Positions 56,223 to 64,000 of a DNA stretch of 64,000 bases are shown here, in pieces (the first letter of the stretch is position 1; each line of letters begins with the position of its first letter). The DNA is from Fragilaria crotonensis (taxonomy: Eukaryota; Bacillariophyta; Fragilariophyceae; Fragilariales; Fragilariaceae), in contig JAKSYS010000195.1 in NCBI GenBank assembly GCA_022925895.1, forward strand, positions 1-64,000. The letters run 5' to 3'. A program made the translations under genes and the position numbers. The notes below the pieces were generated by a model. The model saw only the letters and a program-made list of their open reading frames with translations, ran no database searches and had not been told where the DNA came from.

Positions 56223-56705
56223 TTCTCGTGAACTTATTTACGAGAAGAATTCTTCTCGTGAACTTATTCGTAGGAAGAAATCTTCTTATGAACTTATTTA
56301 GGAGAAGATTTCATCTTATCAATACACATTCTTGTAGAAGTCTTACTTAAAAACAAGAAGGTATCTAATCGTGAACTTATCTACGAGAAGAAATCTTCTC
56401 ATCAACTTATTCATGAGGAGCTTTCTAATCGTGGACTTATTTAGGAGAAGAAATTACCTCCGAGCCTGCCAAGCCCCCATTTGCAGTCATGACGTCAGCC
56501 AGCCTCCAACTAGCTACGTTCATTAATTTAACGGTCGTGTGTTCACGTGACTCGATTTGATAGCCCTAAAATCTCTCGGTAAAGTGAGGGTCAAGAAGGA
56601 ATTCCGGATGTCCCTGATGACCCGTACTATATGATAGTCACCCATGAATCACGGTAACCATACGTCCCCGTACAGTGTCTTTTCTTCGGAAAAATCTGAT
56701 CAGAA

Positions 56706-57278
56706 CCTGCGACGTGTGTATCCACTGCAGCGTCGAAACCAGTATGCCTACGTTCTTGCCCTGCTGAGTTTTGTCACCCCGTGGCCGACCCCACTCAGTC
56801 TTGGGCTAATTTGTGGTGTACGGGAGTACTTGCTATTTGAGACTGTTTGTTTGGCGTTGCTGGGCTTGCTCCCCAGCTGTAATCTTGCACCATGTCCCCG
56901 GGTTTTTTGTTTCCCGAGGGGTGGGCGGGTGGTATTTTAGAACTTAGTTATCACTAGGCTGCGGCGATGATGGTTTGCACGATTTCACTTGTTCAGTAAA
57001 ATTGTGAGAGGCCTGTATTTCGGTACAGGGCTCCAACTTCATCTCCCTTCGTTATCGGGTGGTTGGGGGTGACTGGCCGATTCGGTCCGTCACGATCGTG
57101 TCGTTTTAGGTCGGGGCCAAAACTGCTGCCGTAGTACGGCGTCTTCCCCCATTCTCCTGGATTCCTAGCTTGCTGTTTCCCACTGTACGGTATTTTGTAC
57201 CGTTCCCGAGGTCGATTCCGTTGTAGGACTGTACCGCCTCATCGCGCTGCCACTTCTTCAGACCTTGTTAGGCTGTTA
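56706..57278. other. Block B-specific insert of unknown origin
   Basis: Block A and block B agree up to CAGAA at 56705 and rejoin after 59743. The first 573 bp of the extra sequence are GC-richer, with T runs (GGGTTTTTTGTTTCCCG at 56904), and carry no clear ORF or terminal repeat. It may be the 3' end of another retroelement. It ends where the inverted-repeat element starts. Confidence 0.4.
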
Positions 57279-57639
57279 GGCCCGTTCCAACCGTCGCAGA
57301 ATCGGCCGCAAATTCAGCCGCAATTTTTATTCGAACGAGTCAAAATTTTCTGCCGCTAAATAAATAGCGCTGCGGCTGAATAACCTCCTGGCTGTTTGGG
57401 GGGAGGTTTTTCAGCCGCAGAAATCCGGGTTTTCTAAAATCAGCCGCAGGAATCCGGGTTTTCTTATATAACTTGACGAAGGAATTAGGAGGAGGTTGTG
57501 TACTGTGTACGAGATGCGTTGCTACGGCTTACAGACTTACAGTACCACACCACACCGCTCCTCCCTTCAGCATAACGTTTGATTTGCAGTTCACTCTTCG
57601 TCTTGTTCGTATGCATACATAGTGCTGGTACACGAGCAA

Positions 57640-58046
57640 TGGGGTTGCGGGAAACACCGATTTTTCAATACAGTTCCCTCAACCCCGAAAAATTCCGGCG
57701 TGATACAGTTCAGTACTGGTATCAGTATAGACTGAAATAAAGAGTATGAATAAGAATATAGCAACAGTATATATATTCAACTACGTATAAAATGAAATAA
57801 TATATTTGATTGCGTGTGCTGATTCCTCCAAAAACCCAGCATTGTACTCTGTAATACACTATGAATAGAGAACACCGTTTCCCGGCTTCGTAACGGCGTC
57901 TTGGATTGCTTCCATTCGAACTGCTCGTATAGCGTATGATCGTGTATGATATATATGATATATGCATACGTGTCATACCTATGAGCATGTACGAAACGCG
58001 ACGGACAAAGCCGGCAGCGTTTTTAGGGGATGCGGGAAACAGCTGG
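57640..58046 (+). repeat. Left arm of long inverted repeat
   Basis: A 407-bp arm whose reverse complement is found at 58560-59311. Shared landmarks are GGGGTTGCGGGAAACACCGA at the outer edge, TTTCCCGGCTTCGTAACGGC (about 57879), and CCGGCAGCGTTTTTAGGGGA (about 58011) at the inner edge. Both edges of the arm carry a GGGGNTGCGGGAA motif. Confidence 0.85.
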
Positions 58047-58559
58047 TATCGATTTGTTGTTTCGCACTATTATCGAAAAACGCAGCTCGACAAAAATGGC
58101 GTCTGTCAGAGAATTTTCGAGTTGTCCGGAGGATTTTTGAGTTGTCCGGAGGATTTTTGAGTTGTCCTGAGGATTTTTGAGTTGTCCTACTGGATCACTT
58201 CTTAACCCTATTTTTTGTAGCTTCTCGTATAAGTCTACAGGGATTATAAAGAAGTGATCCCAATTCCGGATCACTCATTTCTTGAAATGACTTTTCGGAG
58301 CGATTTGACTTTTTGAAACTCGTTTCAGAGCATGAAATAACTTTTACATGGACCACTCGCCTACTGACACTCCTACACACCCTAGTACTCAGTACCGCAA
58401 TGCATTAGGGATACGCTCTCGGACAACTGCTCGGATCACTCGGACAACTTCTCGGATCACTCGGACAACTTCTCGGATCACTCGGACAACTTCGTATATG
58501 CATCTCGAATCCGTGTCGAGTTCTCTCTGACGCAATAGCGTGACATCAGAGAATCAATT
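58047..58559. repeat. Foldback centre with mirrored tandem repeats and a hairpin
   Basis: A 20-bp unit GAGTTGTCCGGAGGATTTTT is present about four times at 58108-58190. A 21-bp unit TCGGATCACTCGGACAACTT is present about three to four times at 58420-58492. The GTTGTCC of the first and GGACAAC of the second are complementary. Between them GGATCACTTCTT (58194) pairs with AAGAAGTGATCC (58249). There is no gene. Confidence 0.8.
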
Positions 58560-59311
58560 CCAGCCGGTTCCCGCAACCCCTAAAAATGCTGCCGGCTTTG
58601 TCTTCGCGTTTCTTACATGCTCATCCTAGGTATGACATATACGCATATATCATACGATCATACACTATACGAGCTATCCCATGGACGAGATCAAAGACGC
58701 CGTTACGAAGCCGGGACAACGGTGTTCTCTACTAGCGTAGAGTACACTACTTGCACTGGGTTTTTGGAGGAAGCAGCACACGTAATCAAGTATATATTAT
58801 TTCATTTTATACGTAACTACGTAACTAGTGGGTACTAGTTACTAGTACCTCCCAATTGGTCGGACTTTTGGAATACGTGTACGGTATGGGTTGTGCACGG
58901 TTGTGTGTACTGTTTGTACAGTTCAGTACTATACGCAAGTAGTGCAGTACCCCAGAGTGGTCACACTCCGTAACAGACGCACGCACTGACGCAACTACGT
59001 ATATGCAAATCTTACCGACATCGCTTACGGAGTACTCCAGTATGCATGTATGACATATATGCTCCGAGTATGAGACAGTATTCATTTGATCCAGTACCCC
59101 AGAGTGGTCATACTCCGTAACAGACGGACTCACGCACGCACACACACAATTAATTTATAATATAGTAGGATGCATGTAAATCCATTGTTGCTATACTCTT
59201 AAACATACTCTGTATTCCAGTACTCTCTACTGATACCAGTACTGAACTGTACGCCGGAATTTTTCGGGGTTTCGGGAACCGTATTGAAAAATCGGTGTTT
59301 CCCGCAACCCC
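58560..59311 (-). repeat. Right arm of long inverted repeat, with internal insertion
   Basis: A 752-bp arm, inverted relative to 57640-58046. About 340 extra bases near 58818-59160 have no counterpart in the left arm. They include a direct repeat CAGTACCCCAGAGTGGTCA at about 58947 and 59093, each followed by ACTCCGTAACAGACG. Confidence 0.85.
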
Positions 59312-59909
59312 AATGGTACCTCGAATCTCTCGTACCAGTATCATAATCATTCTGGTACTACAGTACCCATACGTACGATGATTTTGTGTCGTTGTGATTA
59401 CGGGAATTCGCGATCCCAGATCCCAGCTGAAGAATACCACGTACTGCACCCTGGTACACACTTCATCTATTCATGCTTTCATGCTCATTCATCAGTATGA
59501 CAACTGGTTGGTATTCACTGCGGCAGTACCAGGTACAAGTACTGCTACCGTTCTAAAATACTCGCGTACTGTAAGGTTTTATTTGTTGGTTTGGCAGAAG
59601 AGAACCGAGAATCCGGTGCACATCTGAATCCGATTCTGCGGCATAATCTTCCAAAGGCCTTCCAACCGTCATGCGCGAATCAGACGCAAAAAAGGCGTGC
59701 GAAGCGTGCGGATGCGGCCGATGCTGCGACCGTTGAACGGGCCTCAATCCGAACACCCCGGAATTGCAGTACAATACTTCGGAGCACACAACAGGAAGCA
59801 GCAAGAGCACCCACGACCCCACGACCCCACGACCCCACGACCCCACGACGCATCTCTTCACTACCTGTTACTTTGTGTGTTTGAACTCGCTACGCGTTAG
59901 AGCGTCATC

Positions 59910-60836
59910 ATGCGAATCTCAGCTCGTCGGTCAGTAATGCTCTTTGCATTCCTGCTAATGACAATTGTTTACCATTTCGCTTTCATTCGATCTGAATCTC
60001 TCATGGTCAGGAGCGTCGACGATGGAGCTAAGCAGAACGATGCTGCAACAACGAAGGTGTCCCAACCGTTTAGTGACCTTGTGGATCTGATACCTGAAAA
60101 GAAACATAACAACACAGCTGGAGTATGTGTGGCAGTTCGAACGTACTATAATCATGGTACAGCTTTGACGTCTCTGCTGTTGAGCCTACGAGAAGCGGCA
60201 TCGAAAGTCGAACCGGGACGAATGTCGCTGTTTGTGTTCATTGTCGATACGGAGGGGCAGAAGCAGAATGAAGTTGACAACTTCGTGAGTGATTCCATTT
60301 ACGTGGCGCGGATGGTTCATGCTCACGAACAGCGGAAACACGGAGAACAATCATCACATGATGTTTTCTTCGAGCAGACTTTGAAGGAATTCAACCACAC
60401 TTGCATGACGGATTACGGGTATCAGGCAACCCAAGAAATCATTGATGTTTTGGTGGACAATGACAATTGTGATTGGATTGTCACCACGAATGGAGATAAC
60501 TTGTTTGGTCCTCGTTTCTTTGAGAGGACTGGAGTTTTTGACGAGGAGTCAGTCAGCATCGTAGGAGTTGACTTTGCCACTCATCACCTTCGAAATGCTC
60601 GCGACGGACAAGTGCGCATGTACCAGCACGTACCGGTAGCCATGAGCTTAGGTTATGTGGATTTGTCGTCAGTGCTGGTGAGGCGAAAGGCGCTTGCTGA
60701 GTGCCCAAACGCCAAGTACTTTCCTAGTTGCGAGGAAGTTAAGTTCCATCAGGATTGGGTTGTTCTTGAGATTCTGCTTGAAGGTTGCAATGCCACATAC
60801 CGACTGGTTCCGGAAATACTGCTATTTCACAACTAG
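59910..60836 (+). CDS. Type II membrane protein, glycosyltransferase-like, block B copy
   Basis: A 308-residue paralogue of 25862-26788 with the same start, signal anchor (about residues 9-26) and TNGDN motif region. The middle (about 80 residues from SSHDVFFEQTLKEF to FATHHLR) is unchanged in DNA, while the lumenal stem and residues 31-150 differ at many positions (for example MVRSVDDGA against MISSFDDKA; QNEVDN against QKQHAN). By eye about 35 codons differ in amino acid and about 12 are silent changes only, although the flanks are almost identical. The frame is intact. The upstream ACGACCCC microsatellite (about 59812-59848) is longer than in block A. The role is inferred as a Golgi/ER transferase; the substrate is unknown. 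Confidence 0.7.
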   Translation: MRISARRSVMLFAFLLMTIVYHFAFIRSESLMVRSVDDGAKQNDAATTKVSQPFSDLVDLIPEKKHNNTAGVCVAVRTYYNHGTALTSLLLSLREAASKVEPGRMSLFVFIVDTEGQKQNEVDNFVSDSIYVARMVHAHEQRKHGEQSSHDVFFEQTLKEFNHTCMTDYGYQATQEIIDVLVDNDNCDWIVTTNGDNLFGPRFFERTGVFDEESVSIVGVDFATHHLRNARDGQVRMYQHVPVAMSLGYVDLSSVLVRRKALAECPNAKYFPSCEEVKFHQDWVVLEILLEGCNATYRLVPEILLFHN

Positions 60837-62217
60837 AAACCATATATAAATGCAGAGAACGTTTGAAATGTGTGTGCGATATGCGACTACTGTGAAACTG
60901 TGAGTTAGTTACACTCGGAGAGCTAATGCATACAGGAACTGGGTCGCTTGACGGAGAGTTCGAATGTATATCAGAATGCTTATTGAAGACAACGTACTCT
61001 GCCACATAAGTGAAAGGCACCCCGCCTTCCCATGCGATCGAAGGATAAATCCAGTAGTCGCGCCGACTCGTCAGCTACTTCCATCGTTCCATGGTCACCA
61101 CGAAATTGAAATGCATCGAAACCTTCCTCAAGCTTCGTTGGTACACCAAACACAATGCTCATTGACATGTTCAGTGTCCAAGTGCCCAGCAGATTTGACC
61201 CTCGACCTACAAACCGCGATGAATCTCAATGTTGGACTCACATGCAACAACCTTCCGAGCGGATAGAGTTGGACCTGAGGACCTTGTGATAGTTTCACCT
61301 CGCGTCATGTGATAATGGCAGCAACAACAGCGGCTGCACTGCTACCGAAGGGCCTGCACAGTACTTTGACCACGACTTGGGGGCGACGACCAGAGAGCGC
61401 AAGGTAATTCTAGAAATCAAGTATTTGTGGATGAGCGTGATCCTTTTGTTGGTGTCGACCGCAAGTTCGGCCAGGCGACTGTGTGGGAACCATAGGAAGG
61501 TATGTGCACCAACCAAGAACTTCAATGGCATCAAAGCCTTGCTCAAACTTCTCAGTACACCAAACACAATGCTCATTGAGGTGTTGGTGGTCCGAGTCCA
61601 ATGGCTTGACTCCAACAAACCGTGATGAATCTTAAGTGACTTGAATGAAACGAACAATCCGTCAACGTTGGAGAGCAACAAGGCTGGACCCTTAAACCGC
61701 ACTCCGCAGTACCACGATGGAAGTCATATCTGTCGATTTTGATCGCGCTCGTAGCTTCGCCAATGCAGATGCGGCGTCAAGGTGACAGAAGATTTCAGTG
61801 AAATGCGCCAAAAGAAGTCGCTAACTTTCGAAAAGCGTTCCGGTATTGTGCGCCAAACACAATAATCATTAACACGATGTAAAATATGATCAATAACATT
61901 GAGAGCGCACTCAAATACGATTCACAGTACCGATCGTGAATGAACATGGATCAAGAATCCCAAGGTCGGCTCACGAGCACATTCCGCCCGCGGGACGTAG
62001 CCCATTGCTTCGTTTACGTGTGCTTGTTGTCCTACAACATCAACTGATGGCAATCCTAATACCATCTCGTTGCTACTTCCCATGACAGACGACTCAATCG
62101 TTGTGTCTGGATAGTAAAATCCAGCCATCGCTCACTGATTCGGGACTGTCGGCATGCGATGCGAGTCGAAGCACTATACATCAATGACGATGGGACATCA
62201 TTTTACCCCTTCGCCGA
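60837..62217 (+). pseudogene. Remnant of the plus-strand gene family and spacer, block B copy
   Basis: Nearly base-for-base the same as 26789-28258 apart from a 92-bp deletion at 61501, a TG insertion near 60870, a missing CGTC-like tetramer near 61612 and a handful of substitutions. It has stops in all frames. It serves as the reference for how little neutral sequence has changed since the duplication. Confidence 0.55.
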
Positions 62218-63721
62218 CTATTCGCAGCAATCTTTGGCAATTGATCTTTTATCAGTCTGATAAACGACGCCGCCCTTGTCTCTGCTGTTCAATTCCATAC
62301 CTTGCCGAAGGATCTTTGCTTCTGACTTACGGCACAGACAAGCCTTGGTGAATTCCTCGAGACAGTTCGCGATTTCAAACAATTCGCACTTGCGAGCAAT
62401 ATCCAACGCTGTCGATCCTGCTTTATTCCGAACACTCACATCCACCCTGTCGTCCTCCGAAAGCGCACCAACTAAATCCAGCCGGCCCCTGAGGCAAGCC
62501 CAGATAAGGGCTGTGTTGCCATGAGGACCTTGAACATTCACATCCAATTCGCCGCGTTTCAGCAGCTCGCGAACGACGTCCCATCGATCCTCTATAACAG
62601 TGGCCAGGTAAAAGGCTGAGCGACCTTTTCTGTCTCTTATATTCACGTCCATCTTCTCGACTTTCAACAACTCGCAAACAATTGGCAAATCAAACTCAGG
62701 TCTTCGCCCACGTATTGTGGAGAATGCAGCGATGAGAGGTGTGCGTCCTTCAAAATCTCTGATGTTCGCATCCACCTCCTTGTGTTTCAATAATTTACAA
62801 ACAATAGCGTATTCAATCTCAGATCTTGGCCTATATCCCGGAGAGCACCCAGCGATGAGGGTGTGCGGCCTTCATTATCTCGGATGTTCACATTCACTTC
62901 TTCGTGCTTCAGCAACTCGCACACAATATGTAAACTAATCTCAGTCCTTGGCCCATGTCGCATGGAGCATGCAGCGATGAGAGCTGTGTGGCCAGCATAA
63001 TCTTGGACATTCGGATCCACCTCCTTGTGCTTTAATAATTCACAAACGATAGCGACATCAATCTCAGATCTTGGAGAAAGTCCCCCCGAGCATGCAGCGA
63101 TGAGTGGCGTGCTGCCTTCATCATCTTTGATGTTCACGTCCACTTCCTTGTGTGTCATCAACTCGCACACAATACGTAAATTGATCTCAGATTTTGGCAT
63201 TGATCTACCCCCACGTACCGTGGCGCATGCAGCGATGAGAGCTGTGTGGCCATAATTATCTTGGATGTTCGTATCCAACTCCTTGTGCTTCAATAATTCG
63301 CCAAAAATAGCGAAATCAATCTCAGATCTTGGCCAAAATCCCGGGGAGCACACACGATGAGCGGAGTCCGGCCGCTGCAATCTTTGATGTTCACGTTCAC
63401 TTCCTTGTGTTTCAACAACTCGGAAACAATCCTTAAATTCATCTCAGCTCTTTGCATTAATCCCACGTAACAAGCAGCAATGAGTGCTGTGCGGCCATCG
63501 CCATCTCTGATGTTCACATTCACCTCCTTGTGCTTCAATAATTCGCAAACAATAAGAAAACTAATCTCAGCCTTTGGCCCCAATCCCGTGGAGCATGCAG
63601 CGATGAGAGGAGTTCGTCGTTTATCATCTCGAATGTTCACATTCACATCCTTGTGTTTCAACAACTCGCATATAGCTCTTTTATGCATGTTTGCAGTGAT
63701 TTCAAAAGAAGCTGATGGCAA
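62218..63721 (-). pseudogene. Ankyrin-repeat protein with extended repeats, block B copy
   Basis: Counterpart of 28259-29740. It lacks the extra C of block A (six C at 63082-63087) but has its own one-base losses near 62860 (GATGAGGGTG against GATGAGGGGTG) and near 63353 (CACACGATG against CACAACGATG), breaking it into frames 63721-63290, 63380-62787 and 62790-62218. The repeat order is otherwise the same: eight extended repeats then three normal ones, with the 5' end lost. Independent breaks in the two copies mean the parent was open at the duplication, or that single-base indels are assembly errors. Confidence 0.75.
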
Positions 63722-63920
63722 TTGTTATAACATCTCGTTACTACTCGCATCATGCGTGCAGCGGGCATGCAAATCAGGATGGTTAAATCCAGCCATCGCT
63801 CATCACCAATTTGGGAATACTGGCACCCCATGCGAGTCGACGGATATACATTAATGACGATAGAACATCACCGTACCCCTTCCTCCATCGTCCAGCCAAT
63901 CTTCGGCATTTGATCTTTCA

Positions 63921-64000
63921 TCAATATGACAAACGACGCCGCTTTCTTTCTCTGCTGTTCAATTCCACATCCTGCCGAAAGACATTTGTTTCCCACTCGC
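63921..64000 (-). pseudogene. 3' end of second block B ankyrin gene, cut by the window edge
   Basis: The last 80 bases match 29966-30045, the C-terminal end of the split ankyrin gene (stop at 63921-63923, basic tail ending KRRRLSY on the minus strand). The rest lies beyond the window, so the block duplication continues at least this far. Whether the Copia insertion is shared cannot be seen. Confidence 0.7.

Larger units (their letters stand above)
55048..56613. mobile_element. Inverted-repeat CTG element, block B copy, with LINE inserted
   Basis: The same element as 25046-25587, including GGACATCCGG ends and flanking CTG (55045-55047, 56614-56616). Its hairpin-unit array is interrupted at 55246-56222 by a LINE fragment. 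Comparison with block A implies one extra palindromic unit in this copy before the insertion. Confidence 0.8.
57279..59743. mobile_element. PIF/Harbinger-like non-autonomous element enclosing a foldback
   Basis: The left end GGCCCGTTCCAACCGTCGCA and the right end (reverse complement GGCCCGTTCAACGGTCGCAG) form inverted repeats of about 31 bp. Flanks are TTA (57276-57278) and TCA (59744-59746), close to the TTA/TAA-type 3-bp duplication of PIF/Harbinger elements. Subterminal CAGCCGCA words are repeated at 57308, 57411 and 57444. It has no transposase ORF. The interior is almost entirely a long imperfect palindrome. Class assignment rests on the ends and the imperfect 3-bp duplication only. Confidence 0.55.

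Overview
This looks like a repeat-rich accessory region of a diatom nuclear genome, most likely a pennate diatom. The species cannot be fixed from sequence alone. Supporting points are Copia elements of the diatom (CoDi-like) type with DNQS protease and HVDD reverse transcriptase motifs, a CACTA/Plavaka-like DNA transposon, a PAT-type tyrosine-recombinase retroelement, and a large family of 34-residue ankyrin-repeat proteins. No bacterial gene organisation, rRNA, tRNA or CRISPR array was seen.

Layout. (1) 1-9564: a CACTA/Plavaka-like DNA transposon with matching terminal inverted repeats, a transposase on the minus strand and two accessory genes. One accessory gene carries what looks like a 2-oxoglutarate/Fe(II) dioxygenase domain. 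(2) 9565-about 17229: a Copia retrotransposon whose 5' coding part was interrupted by the DNA transposon. (3) 17710-24165: a complete DIRS-group element with split direct repeats A1-ORFs-B1-A2-B2. (4) 24166-31733: block A, holding a short gag-like ORF, a 542-bp inverted-repeat element, a type II membrane (glycosyltransferase-like) gene and two ankyrin genes. The second ankyrin gene is split by a 5.7-kb Copia element (31734-37452, flanked by GTGTG). (5) 37543-53618: a tandem array of ankyrin genes, all on the minus strand. Each faces a convergent, mostly decayed member of an unrecognised plus-strand gene family. (6) 54215-64000: block B, a second copy of block A. It has gained an inverted-repeat element, a truncated LINE and a large foldback element, and it runs off the window end.

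Blocks A and B act as each other's empty-site control. B shows the empty sites of the DIRS element; A shows the empty sites of three insertions in B. Non-coding sequence and ankyrin genes of A and B are almost identical, but the two copies of the glycosyltransferase-like gene differ at about 35 amino acids. Several apparently young elements (identical repeats, intact target duplications) nevertheless have frameshifted ORFs. This means either mobilisation of defective copies or residual indel errors in the assembly, so every frameshift call here carries that caution.

Working picture: a tandemly duplicating ankyrin locus that is repeatedly hit by at least seven kinds of transposable element. 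The most interesting items are the transposon-borne oxygenase-like gene, the divergence island in the duplicated membrane gene, the amplification of an extended ankyrin repeat type, and a new-looking inverted-repeat element family with CTG target duplications and internal hairpin arrays.
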